Shown here: positions 26,829 to 34,944 of the stretch, one piece after another | Numbering within the stretch: the stretch's first letter is position 1 | How the letters are laid out: every line of letters starts with the position of its first letter | Source of the DNA: JBEDUK01 sp040414485 | Lineage (GTDB): Bacteria; Actinomycetota; UBA4738 | Length of the DNA stretch: 64,000 bases | Assembly: GCA_040414485.1 (NCBI GenBank) | Contig: JBEDUK010000061.1 | Coordinates: forward strand, 1 to 64,000 | Direction of reading: 5' to 3' | Notes under the pieces: model-generated | What the model was told of the DNA's origin: nothing | Databases searched by the model: none | What the model saw: the letters and a program-made list of their open reading frames with translations, nothing else | Translations under genes and position numbers: made by a program

Positions 26829-27989
26829 ATGTCGACGAACGAAGTCCGGCTCGCGATCGTTGGCGTGGGCAACTGCGCCTCGTCGCTCGTCCAGGGACTC
26901 GAGTACTACAAGGACGCCGATCCGTCCCAGCGGGTCCCCGGCCTGATGCACGTCAAGCTCGGTCCCTATCACGTGGGTGACGTGCGTGTGGTCGCGGCGT
27001 TCGACGTCGACGGCAAGAAGGTCGGCAAGGACGTCTCCGAGGCCATCTTCACGGAGCCGAACAACACGAAGAAGTTCGCCGACGTGCCCCCCATGGACGT
27101 CGAGGTCCTGCGTGGGCCCACCCTCGACGGGCTGGGCAAGTACTACCGCGAGATGATCACCGAGTCGTCCGAGCCGGCCGTGGACGTGGCGGCCGAGCTC
27201 CGCCGCGCGAAGGCCGACGTGGTGGTGTCCTACCTGCCGGTGGGCAGCGAGGTCGCCGCCAGGCACTACGCCCAGGCCGCGCTCGAGGCGGGCTGTGGGT
27301 TCGTCAACTGCATGCCGGTGTTCATCTCATCGAACTCAGAGTGGGCGCGCCGCTTCGCCGAGGCCGGCCTGCCGATCGTGGGCGACGACATCAAGAGCCA
27401 GGTGGGCGCCACGATCGTCCACCGGGTGCTCGCGAAGCTGTTCGAGGACCGCGGGGTCCAGCTGGACCGGACCTACCAGCTCAACTTCGGCGGGAACATG
27501 GACTTCATGAACATGCTCGAACGCGAGCGGCTGACGTCGAAGAAGATCTCGAAGACCCAGTCGGTGCAGAGCCAGCTGCGGGACGGCCTGCCGAAGGAGG
27601 ACATCCACATCGGTCCTTCGGACCACGTGCCGTGGCTGCTCGACCGCAAGTGGGCGCAGATCCGCCTGGAGGGAACCGAGTTCGGCGACGTGCCGATGTC
27701 GATCGAGCTCAAGCTCGAGGTCTGGGACTCGCCGAACTCCGCCGGCATCGTGATCGACGCACTGCGCTGCGCGAAGCTCGCCATGGACCGTGGGATCGCC
27801 GGGCCGCTGATCGGTCCAAGCGCCTACTTCATGAAGAGCCCGCCGGTGCAGTTCTCCGACGACGCCGCCCGCGACATGGTCGAGGAGTTCATCCTGGGCA
27901 ACGGGCAGTCGATCGACGCGGACTGGTCGCGGTTCTTCGACCTGACCGCGGCCGAGCGCGAAGGCGCCGACCAGTCGGCCGCACAGTAG
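26829..27989 (+). CDS. ino1: Inositol-3-phosphate synthase (actinobacterial type)
   Basis: 386 residues from ATG 26829 with AGAAGGAG 10 nt upstream. The enzyme converts glucose-6-phosphate to 1L-myo-inositol-1-phosphate with bound NAD+, the first step towards phosphatidylinositol, mycothiol and related polyol products. NAD-binding motif VGVGNCASSLVQGL at the N-terminus; catalytic-region segments DDIKSQVGATIVHR, LNFGGNMDFMNM, SKKISKTQSVQS and DHVPWLLDRKWA (conserved Lys residues). No lag is seen between the padR stop and this start, so translation is probably coupled. An 11-bp hairpin follows the stop. Confidence 0.95.
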   Translation: MSTNEVRLAIVGVGNCASSLVQGLEYYKDADPSQRVPGLMHVKLGPYHVGDVRVVAAFDVDGKKVGKDVSEAIFTEPNNTKKFADVPPMDVEVLRGPTLDGLGKYYREMITESSEPAVDVAAELRRAKADVVVSYLPVGSEVAARHYAQAALEAGCGFVNCMPVFISSNSEWARRFAEAGLPIVGDDIKSQVGATIVHRVLAKLFEDRGVQLDRTYQLNFGGNMDFMNMLERERLTSKKISKTQSVQSQLRDGLPKEDIHIGPSDHVPWLLDRKWAQIRLEGTEFGDVPMSIELKLEVWDSPNSAGIVIDALRCAKLAMDRGIAGPLIGPSAYFMKSPPVQFSDDAARDMVEEFILGNGQSIDADWSRFFDLTAAEREGADQSAAQ

Positions 27990-27999
27990 TCACGACAAC

Positions 28000-28033
28000 G
28001 GGACCCGGTCGTCCGGCGAGGCGACCGGGTCCT
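28000..28033. terminator. Hairpin terminator after ino1
   Basis: GGACCCGGTCG (28001-28011) and CGACCGGGTCC (28022-28032), 11-bp perfect arms with a 10-nt loop, between the convergent ino1 stop and the small minus-strand gene. It could serve both strands. Confidence 0.65.
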
Positions 28034-28072
28034 CGTCTGCTCGCCCTGGGCTCTCGCGTCCGTCCTCGGCCA

Positions 28073-28261
28073 CTACGCCTGGGCGATCGAGTGCCACCTG
28101 CCCGGTGTGATCCAACGGAACAGGCTCAGTCCCGGCCGCTTGCACCAGCACGTCGACGAGCAGGCGCAGCGAAACCGACCGAAGCCGGCGCGCTCGAGCG
28201 CCAGCGTGATCAGGCCCGCGGCGACGACGCCCAGGCCCACCATCCGCAGCATTCGTCCCAT
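28073..28261 (-). CDS. Small membrane protein with a CACSSTCWC cysteine cluster
   Basis: 62 residues from ATG 28261. One hydrophobic helix (residues ~5-22, LRMVGLGVVAAGLITLAL), a short basic stretch, then four cysteines in CACSSTCWC followed by an aromatic tail (LFRWITPGRWHSI). No family is recognised. The conserved-looking composition of the tail and the clean gap to the divergent MFS gene (53 bp) favour a real gene. The SD is weak (GGA). The cysteines could bind a metal or form disulfides. Confidence 0.45.
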   Translation of the reverse strand: MGRMLRMVGLGVVAAGLITLALERAGFGRFRCACSSTCWCKRPGLSLFRWITPGRWHSIAQA

Positions 28262-28313
28262 CGTCCGATCGTAAGCCCGGGCCGGGCCGAACCTCACGGG
28301 TAGGATTCGACGC

Positions 28314-29810
28314 ATGGCAGCGCGGACCGGCGACCTCAGCGTGGTTGGCCGCGTCCGCACTGCGCTGGCGTCGAAGGACTTCGCCCGTCTCGTCTCCGCG
28401 CGCTACGCGAGCCAGTTCGGCGACGGCCTGTTCCAGGCGTTCATCTTCGCCCGCCTGGTCTTCCTGGACACCGACAAGCAGAGCACCGCGGCCCAGGTCG
28501 CCAAGGCCGTCTCGCTCCTGATCATCCCGTTCTCCCTGATCGGGCCGTTCGCCGGCGTCTTCATCGACCGCTGGTCGCGCCGGCTGATCCTGACCTGGAC
28601 GCCGGTGCTGAAGGCCGTCTGCCTTGTCCCGCTGCTGTTCATCAACGCGTCGTGGGCGATCTACACGCTGGCGCTCGTCAACGTCTCGGCGAACCGCTTC
28701 TACCTGACCACCGCCGGCGCGGTCACGCCGTCTCTGGTCGAGGACCGCGAGCTGCTGGTCGGCAACGCGATCACCGGCTCCGCCGGGACGGTCATCACGG
28801 CGGCCGGCCTGGCGATCGGGTCCAGGATCGCGGGCCACGTGAACCCGAAGGCGCTCCTGGTGGCGGTGATCGTCCTGTGGCCCGTCTCGGCCTGGCTCGC
28901 GTCACGCATCGCGAACGCGCTTCGCGCGAGCCGGCCCGATGTGGGCATCCGCGAGGACATCGTCCGGGTGGCGCGCGAGTTCGTCTCCGGCGGCCGGCGG
29001 CTGTTCGCCACTCCCCGGGCGCTCGCTCCCGTGACGTCCGTCTTCTGGGACCAGATGCTGATCAACACGGTCGCGGTTCTGTCGGTGGTCGTGTTCAAGG
29101 ACCAGTTCAACCAGGGCATCGCGTCGTATTCGAACATCGTGATCGCGGCCGGCTTCGGCGTGCTGGCCGGCATGGTCACCGTCGGCTTCCTGGAAGCGCG
29201 ATTCACCCGCGAGCAGATCATGGCGCTGGCGTTCGGCATCGCCGGCGTGGCGTCGATCCTGGTGGCGCTCAAGATCACCAGCGTCACGATCCTGCTGCTG
29301 ACGTTCATCCTCGCGATGACCTTCCCGTGGCGGAAGACGCCGGCCGACACGCTCGTCCAGGAGTCGCTGCCGAACCGGTACCGCGGGCGCGTGTTCGCCA
29401 TCCAGGACATCGCGTTCACCATGCCGAGGGTGTTCGCCGCGCTGCTCCTCGTCGTGTGGCTCAACGCGATCGACCTGTCCGTGGCGACGATCGTGTTCGC
29501 CACGGGCGTGGCGTTCCTCATCTGGCCGCCGATCCTGCTCGCGTGGATCCGCCGGCCGAGGTACGTCCGGCTGAGGTTCCACGAGGCCGGGCGGGCCGAA
29601 CAGACGCCCACCGCGGTCGTCGTGGGCGGGGAGGAGGAGCCGGTCGAACTGCTGAGGTCGGAACTGGTCGAGCAGGGCGGCGAACGCCTCCGCAGGTTCC
29701 GCCTCCGCGCCATGGACGAGACGATCGACGTCGCGGGGCGCGACGGCGCGACACGCTGGCAGGTCGAACATGAGGTGCCGACGGACATCGAGGAGCCGTC
29801 GGCGAACTAG
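28314..29810 (+). CDS. Major facilitator superfamily transporter
   Basis: 498 residues with about 12 membrane helices in residues 30-420. The MFS loop 2-3 motif appears as GPFAGVFIDRWSRRLILTW, and LVQESLPNRYRGRVFAIQD corresponds to the loop between helices 10 and 11 typical of the MFS_3/enterobactin-exporter-like branch. A ~80-residue charged cytosolic C-terminal extension follows, which is unusual in length. TAGGAT (28301-28306) ends 7 nt before the ATG, so the mRNA is probably leaderless. The substrate is unknown. Confidence 0.82.
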   Translation: MAARTGDLSVVGRVRTALASKDFARLVSARYASQFGDGLFQAFIFARLVFLDTDKQSTAAQVAKAVSLLIIPFSLIGPFAGVFIDRWSRRLILTWTPVLKAVCLVPLLFINASWAIYTLALVNVSANRFYLTTAGAVTPSLVEDRELLVGNAITGSAGTVITAAGLAIGSRIAGHVNPKALLVAVIVLWPVSAWLASRIANALRASRPDVGIREDIVRVAREFVSGGRRLFATPRALAPVTSVFWDQMLINTVAVLSVVVFKDQFNQGIASYSNIVIAAGFGVLAGMVTVGFLEARFTREQIMALAFGIAGVASILVALKITSVTILLLTFILAMTFPWRKTPADTLVQESLPNRYRGRVFAIQDIAFTMPRVFAALLLVVWLNAIDLSVATIVFATGVAFLIWPPILLAWIRRPRYVRLRFHEAGRAEQTPTAVVVGGEEEPVELLRSELVEQGGERLRRFRLRAMDETIDVAGRDGATRWQVEHEVPTDIEEPSAN

Positions 29811-29843
29811 GTGCAGGGGCTGCGGGGTGGGAGGGGGCACGAG

Positions 29844-31175
29844 ATGGCGGTTGTCGAGGAGGGACTCGAGAAGCTCGATCCGGAGGAGCGCGCCGGGCAG
29901 ATCGCGTCGTCGTTCACGGAGACCTATCCGGATCTGATCGCTGCCGACCCGGATGCATGGCGCGGGAAGTTCCGCAAGATGGCCGGCTCGGCCTTCGCGT
30001 TCTACCGTGGCAGCGCCGCCCTGTTCTATCGGGACATCGCCCAGGACGACGACCCGTTCCTCGACGACAAGACCAGCCGCGTGTGGATCCAGGGCGACCT
30101 GCACGCGAACAACTTCGGGACGTACATGAACAGCGCCGGCATGCTCGTGTTCGATGTCAACGACTTCGACGAGTCCTACGTCGGACCGTTCACCTGGGAC
30201 CTCAAGCGTCTGGCGGCCAGCCTGGCACTCCTCGGCTACGAGAAGGCGCTCTCGGACGATGACATCCGCAAGATGATCGAGACCGTCGCCCGGAGCTACG
30301 CGAAGCAGGTCGCCGTGTTCGCGCAAGGGAAGGCCGAGTCCGGCTTCGCGCTGACCCTTGCCACCACCGAGGGGATCCTTCGGGACGTGCTGGGGGCCGC
30401 GCGCCTGCAGACGCGGCTGGCCCTGCTCGATGAATCGACGGTGATCCACTCGTACGACCGGAAGTTCGGCGACGATCCCTCGATGCGGCGGCTGGATTCC
30501 GAAACGCAGGCCGAGGTACAGCAGGCGTTCCAGACCTACCTCGACTCGATCCCTGAAAGCAAACGCGACCGACGCCTCAGCTACCGCATGAAGGATGTGG
30601 TTGCGCGGCGCGGGATGGGCATCGGCAGCGCCGGGTTGCCGTCGTTCAATGCGCTGCTGGAAGGCCACAGCCAGGCGCTGGAGAACGACATCGTCGTGTA
30701 CATGAAGCAGGCGACGGTCGCGGCGCCCAGCCTGGCGGTTCCCGACGAGCGCATCAAGAGCTACTTCAAGGACGACGCCGCACGGACGGTGGTCTCACAG
30801 CGGGCGCTCCAGGCGTACGCGGACCCGTGGCTCGGGAACACGACCGTGTTCGGGAAGGGCTACCTGGTGGCCGAGGCCTCGCCGTACACGATGGATCTGG
30901 ACTGGAGCGACATCAACCAGGTCGACGACGTCGTCCAGGTGCTCAACTACCTCGGGCAGGCCGTTGCGAAGATCCACTGCGTCTCGGACGAGGAGAGCGA
31001 CCAGACGCTGGTGCCGTTCTCCACCGAGGAGGCGATCGGGCATGTGATCGATGGCCGCGAGAACGATTTCGCCGAGTACCTCGTGGAGTTCGGCGAGGGC
31101 TACGGGGCGATCGTGCGCAACGATCACACGCTGTTCGTGGACGCGTTCCGGAACCGCCGCATCGCGGACCTGTAG
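29844..31175 (+). CDS. DUF2252 family protein (kinase-like fold)
   Basis: 443 residues from ATG 29844, with GGGAGGGGG 8 nt upstream; the frame extends to 29811 but without SD. DUF2252 hallmarks: KFRKMAGSAFAFYRGSAALFYRD, WIQGDLHANNFGTY (equivalent to the catalytic-loop HxDxxxxN of aminoglycoside-phosphotransferase-like folds), VFDVNDFDESYVGPFTWDLKRLAASL, and further on YLVAEASPYTMDLDW. The function in bacteria is unassigned; an ATP-dependent phosphotransfer is suggested by the fold only. It is 33 bp after the MFS gene and 30 bp before the TMEM175 gene, so probably in the same operon. Confidence 0.85.
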   Translation: MAVVEEGLEKLDPEERAGQIASSFTETYPDLIAADPDAWRGKFRKMAGSAFAFYRGSAALFYRDIAQDDDPFLDDKTSRVWIQGDLHANNFGTYMNSAGMLVFDVNDFDESYVGPFTWDLKRLAASLALLGYEKALSDDDIRKMIETVARSYAKQVAVFAQGKAESGFALTLATTEGILRDVLGAARLQTRLALLDESTVIHSYDRKFGDDPSMRRLDSETQAEVQQAFQTYLDSIPESKRDRRLSYRMKDVVARRGMGIGSAGLPSFNALLEGHSQALENDIVVYMKQATVAAPSLAVPDERIKSYFKDDAARTVVSQRALQAYADPWLGNTTVFGKGYLVAEASPYTMDLDWSDINQVDDVVQVLNYLGQAVAKIHCVSDEESDQTLVPFSTEEAIGHVIDGRENDFAEYLVEFGEGYGAIVRNDHTLFVDAFRNRRIADL

Positions 31176-31205
31176 GCGCCGCGGCCGAATCGAGAGCAGA
31201 CCGGC

Positions 31206-31889
31206 ATGGCGACGCAGCCCTCGTCCCGCGAGCGGTTCGAGGCGCTGACCCGCGAGCGCGGCCTCGAACGCCTGGTGCTGTTCAGCGACGCGGTCTTCGC
31301 CATCGCGATGACCCTGCTCGTGCTGAACCTGCGCGTGCCGGTGCGGCCGTTGAACCTGGACGCGTCGCAGGCGAATGCCTGGCTTGCCCGCGCGCTCGGC
31401 AACCTCGGAGATTCGTACTTCGCTTACGTCCTGAGCTTCGCCGTGATCGCCCTGTACTGGCGGGCGCACCACCGCAAGTTCCTCAAGATCGCGCAGGCCG
31501 ACGGCTGGCTCCTGTTCTGGAACTTCGCGTTCCTGTTCGGCGTGTCGTTCCTGCCGTTCCCGACCTCCGTCCTCGCGCGGTACGGGGACACCACGCTCGC
31601 GACGGTCTTCTATTCGGTGTCCCTGGCGGCCGTCGGGCTGATCGCCATCCTGATCAGCCTGCACGCGGAGCGCGCCGGCCTCTACGACGAGACCGCCGAC
31701 GTCGAGTACACGCGGTTCCGCGCCGCCTGGCGCCCGGCGGTGGTGCCCGCCGTGTTCGTCCTGTCGATCCCGATCGCGCTCGTCAGCCCGAACTGGGCCC
31801 AGCGCTCGTGGCTCCTGTTGATCCCGATCCTGTTCGCCGCGGATCGCATCCACGCGCGGTTCGAACGACGGCACGCCGGCACTTCATGA
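31206..31889 (+). CDS. TMEM175-like (DUF1211) potassium channel
   Basis: 227 residues, six hydrophobic helices. Helix 1 carries the family signature RLVLFSDAVFAIAMTLLVLNLRVP (the FSDxxFAIA element lining the pore); further helices end at ~residue 215. Prokaryotic TMEM175 proteins form K+-permeable tetramers without the classical TVGYG filter. The gene adds to the K+ transport functions in this window. Its stop overlaps the convergent Tet(M)-like gene by 6 bp. Confidence 0.87.
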   Translation: MATQPSSRERFEALTRERGLERLVLFSDAVFAIAMTLLVLNLRVPVRPLNLDASQANAWLARALGNLGDSYFAYVLSFAVIALYWRAHHRKFLKIAQADGWLLFWNFAFLFGVSFLPFPTSVLARYGDTTLATVFYSVSLAAVGLIAILISLHAERAGLYDETADVEYTRFRAAWRPAVVPAVFVLSIPIALVSPNWAQRSWLLLIPILFAADRIHARFERRHAGTS

Positions 31890-33908
31890 CACGTGTGCCC
31901 GGTTCGCATTCGAGCGAGCGACGGGCCGCCCGTCCACGCGGAGCAGATATTCGGCCCGGTTGAGCGGGTCGAGGCCGGTCCGCTGCCGGATCGGGAACGC
32001 CCCCCGCACCGGCTCGTACCGGTCGAAGACGCATTCCAGAACGCCCTCGCCGCGCGTCAGCACCGGCAACCGCTGCCGCAGGTCGTGGATGCGCGCAGCC
32101 GGCACGTCCCCCGTCACCACGCACGCGGAGCGATCCAAGCGCTGCTCACGCGGAATCGCATCGAGGCGCGCCAGCGCGGGCACCAGCACACCGAGCGTGT
32201 CCTCCGGCGCCTCCAGCCTGAACCCGTGGATCGGCTCACACACGACCGTCTTCGCACGCCGCAGTGCCGCCATGAGGACAAGGGGCGTCAGCTTGCGGAA
32301 ATCTTCGCCCGTGCTCGAGATGCTCTTGGTGAACCGGGCGTGGCCCAGGCTGTGCTTCGCCAGGTATCCGGCGTCGGTCATCACGACCGCGCAGTCCGTC
32401 ACCTCCCAGCCGTGAAGACCCTCTCGCAGCGTACGTCGAACCGTATCCTCGACCGCTCGGAAGAACGCCAGCGGCATGGCGCCCAGTTCGGCCTCGATCG
32501 TGAACGCAACTCCCGAGCCCGGCAACGCCGGCTCGACCCGCAGTCCGACCGTGGCCACGAACGGATTGTGAGGCTCGCCCAGCCGTTCGACCGCGCCACC
32601 GATCCCCACGGGGCGTTCGACGTGGATCGTCGTCGTCCGGACGAAGTCGGCGGCGACGCCGAAGTCCTCTTCGAGCGTGGCCGCGATGACCTCCTTCTGC
32701 ACCTCGCCGAAGAGCGAGACGAAGATCTCGCGCCGAACGTCGTCCTGCCGAACGTCGATCAACGGGTCCTGCTCCGCCAGTTGGGCCAGCGCGGCACGGA
32801 GCGATCCACGATCGTGTGGATCGCGGGGCACAACGAGGGTTTCCAGGGCGGGCGGCGCGAATTGCTGCTCCGCGCGCCGCTCGTGTGCGCCGATGGCGTC
32901 GCCGACCTTTGCCTCGACCAGCCCCCGGATCCTGGCGATCTCACCGGCGGCAACGGCAGAGCGCCGGACCGCCCCGCCACGGTCGAAGACCTCGATGCCG
33001 GTGACCCGCCGTTCGCCCGTTGCCCCGAACCGAACTCGTTGGCGGACGCCCAGGTTGCCCGAAAACATCCGCACGTACGCCACCTTCTCGCCGGTGCCCC
33101 CGCGTTCGATCTTGAAGACCCGCCCACAGACTGGCCCGTGGACGTCGCGCCGGGCGGGTGGGAGCAGTTCAGCGAGGCCCGCCATCAAGGTACCGACGCC
33201 GGCGCCGGTGAGTGCGGATCCGAAGAACACCGGATGGACCTTGCGCCGGCGCGTCTGAGCAGCCAGCTCCTTCCGCAGCGTCCGATACGGGATCGGTCGG
33301 TCGTCGTCGATGAACGCTGCCAGTATCGAATCGTTCCCTTCGGCCAGCGCCTCGGCCACCCGTGGCATCGCGCTCGCATCGCCTGGCCTCCATTGCGTGA
33401 AGGAGGCGGCGCGGGACCCGGCATCCCCGACCGAGCCCATCGGAACGGCGGCGCGGGTGAGCCGCCCGGCGATGGCCCGGAGCGTGCGTCCGTCATCCGC
33501 GCCGCGGCGATCGATCTTGTTGACGAAGAACAGGGTCGGGATGCCGAGGCGCTCCAGGGCGCGCCAGAGGATCCGAGTCTGCGGCTGGACGCCTTCGACC
33601 GCCGAGATCACGAGCACGGCCCCATCCAGTACGCCGAGCGCGCGTTCGACCTCCGCGATGAAATCCGGGTGGCCGGGGGTGTCGATCAGGTTGATCGCGA
33701 CTCCGCGGACGGCGAACGAGACGACCGCCGACTTGATGGTGATGCCCCGTTCGCGTTCCAGGGCCAGCGTGTCTGTTTGGGTCGTGCCGGCGTCCACGCT
33801 GCCGATCTGATCGATGATGCCCGCGGCGTGGAGCAGCCGCTCTGTGAGGGTGGTCTTACCGGCGTCGACGTGGGCGAGGATTCCGAGGTTGAGCGTTCGT
33901 TGCACCAT
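31884..33908 (-). CDS. Tet(M)/OtrA-like ribosomal-protection GTPase (EF-G paralogue)
   Basis: 674 residues, EF-G/Tet(M) length and domain order: G domain with AHVDAGKT (12-19), DTPGH (76-80) and NKID (130-133), domain II (~245-330), then domains III-V with VDRP-like VERPVGIGGAVERLGEPHNPF and the C-terminal CVFDRYEPVRG. Effector region TTQTDTLALERERGITIKS is intact. Proteins of this branch dislodge tetracycline from the ribosome or act as housekeeping translation factors. The loop in domain IV differs from Tet(M) by eye, so resistance should not be assumed. It overlaps the sodX 3' end by ~53 bp. Confidence 0.83.
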   Translation of the reverse strand: MVQRTLNLGILAHVDAGKTTLTERLLHAAGIIDQIGSVDAGTTQTDTLALERERGITIKSAVVSFAVRGVAINLIDTPGHPDFIAEVERALGVLDGAVLVISAVEGVQPQTRILWRALERLGIPTLFFVNKIDRRGADDGRTLRAIAGRLTRAAVPMGSVGDAGSRAASFTQWRPGDASAMPRVAEALAEGNDSILAAFIDDDRPIPYRTLRKELAAQTRRRKVHPVFFGSALTGAGVGTLMAGLAELLPPARRDVHGPVCGRVFKIERGGTGEKVAYVRMFSGNLGVRQRVRFGATGERRVTGIEVFDRGGAVRRSAVAAGEIARIRGLVEAKVGDAIGAHERRAEQQFAPPALETLVVPRDPHDRGSLRAALAQLAEQDPLIDVRQDDVRREIFVSLFGEVQKEVIAATLEEDFGVAADFVRTTTIHVERPVGIGGAVERLGEPHNPFVATVGLRVEPALPGSGVAFTIEAELGAMPLAFFRAVEDTVRRTLREGLHGWEVTDCAVVMTDAGYLAKHSLGHARFTKSISSTGEDFRKLTPLVLMAALRRAKTVVCEPIHGFRLEAPEDTLGVLVPALARLDAIPREQRLDRSACVVTGDVPAARIHDLRQRLPVLTRGEGVLECVFDRYEPVRGAFPIRQRTGLDPLNRAEYLLRVDGRPVARSNANRAHVS

Positions 33909-34494
33909 GCGTCATGCCCCTTCGAAGTCGTGGTGCTCTCCGTATGGACATGAACGCGCTGCGCATGGTGCCTCCCAGGCGCTCGATGGTTCGTTCGACC
34001 GGCAGCCCGATCATAACCGCATCGCCGTCGGCGGTGCCCGTCCCGCCGGCGTATCGCCAACGAACCACGCCGCGGATTGCCGCACGCCGGATCGGTCCGA
34101 ACTGCCGGCTGTCGGTGCTGCGTTCCGGACGATCGCCCTCCAACCAGTACTCGTCCTCGCCGAGCCTCTCTCCGGTCGGCGACAGATCGTCCGGTCCGTA
34201 TCGCACGCGTTTGATCAATTCGAGATCCGGCTTGGAGGGGTGCAGCGCGACCACGACCATGCCGCGTCGTATGCGGCCGGGCCGCGTTGCCACGAGCCGG
34301 TCGCCCGCGCGAGACGCCGGCTCCATGCTGTCGCCCTCGACCACCACACGGAATGGGCGCCAGCGCCACCACGCGAGCATGCACGCTGCCCCGACGGCGA
34401 GCGTCACGGTGCCGGCCACGGTCCGTCCGGAGATATGGGAGTGATAGGTTTGCGCTTCGTCCACCTCGGGCATCCCGAGCAGGTCGATCGACAC
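33856..34494 (-). CDS. sodX: Signal-peptidase-I-like nickel SOD maturation protease
   Basis: 212 residues as drawn from GTG 34494. One membrane helix (~24-42), then the S26 peptidase core: catalytic Ser at 56 in VVVEGDSMEP and Lys at 95 in LELIKRVRY, plus DEYWLEGDRPERSTDSRQFGP, corresponding to the GDN-S-DSR-G motif of signal peptidases. The divergent neighbour sodN needs its propeptide removed, and sodX-sodN pairing is standard. The start is uncertain: no SD is visible, and ATG 34473 is possible. The C-terminal ~30 residues are Arg-rich and overlap the next gene. Confidence 0.82.
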   Translation of the reverse strand: MSIDLLGMPEVDEAQTYHSHISGRTVAGTVTLAVGAACMLAWWRWRPFRVVVEGDSMEPASRAGDRLVATRPGRIRRGMVVVALHPSKPDLELIKRVRYGPDDLSPTGERLGEDEYWLEGDRPERSTDSRQFGPIRRAAIRGVVRWRYAGGTGTADGDAVMIGLPVERTIERLGGTMRSAFMSIRRAPRLRRGMTHGATNAQPRNPRPRRRR

Positions 34495-34517
34495 CGGAAC
34501 CGACGAAAGGAGTGGGA

Positions 34518-34940
34518 ATGCTATCCGGACTCCTCACCCCGAAGCGCACCGTCCACGCGCACTGCGACCTCCCGTGCGGCGTCTACGACCCCGCCCAGGC
34601 GCGCATCGAAGCCGAATCCGTGAAGGCGATCCAGCAGAAGTACCAGGACGCCGAAACGGCGAAGAAGCCGTCCGAGTCGGTCGAGGACTACCGCGCGCGG
34701 TGCCTCCTCATCAAGGAGGAGCGCGCCGACATGGTGAAGCACCACCTCTGGGTGTTGTGGACCGATTACTTCAAGCCCGAGCATCTGCAGGCGCACCCGC
34801 AGTTGCACGACACGTTCTGGCAGGCGACGAAGGCGGCCGGCGAGGCGAAGAAGTCGCAGGACCCGGCGCAGGGGCAGAGCCTGCTCGACCTCATCTCTCA
34901 GATCAACGACATCTTCTGGGACACGAAGAAGCCCGCGTAG
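34518..34940 (+). CDS. sodN: Nickel-containing superoxide dismutase precursor
   Basis: 140 residues with SD AAAGGAGTGGGA. A 14-residue propeptide (MLSGLLTPKRTVHA) precedes the nickel hook HCDLPCGVYDP. After cleavage His15 becomes the N-terminus, with Cys16 and Cys20 as thiolate ligands, exactly as in Streptomyces NiSOD. The rest is a four-helix bundle (ARIEAESVKAIQQKYQ, MVKHHLWVLWTDYFKPEHL, LLDLISQINDIFW). It detoxifies superoxide in the cytosol. The start lies 24 bp from the divergent sodX start, so both promoters must overlap coding sequence or be very compact. Confidence 0.95.
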   Translation: MLSGLLTPKRTVHAHCDLPCGVYDPAQARIEAESVKAIQQKYQDAETAKKPSESVEDYRARCLLIKEERADMVKHHLWVLWTDYFKPEHLQAHPQLHDTFWQATKAAGEAKKSQDPAQGQSLLDLISQINDIFWDTKKPA

Positions 34941-34944
34941 ATCA

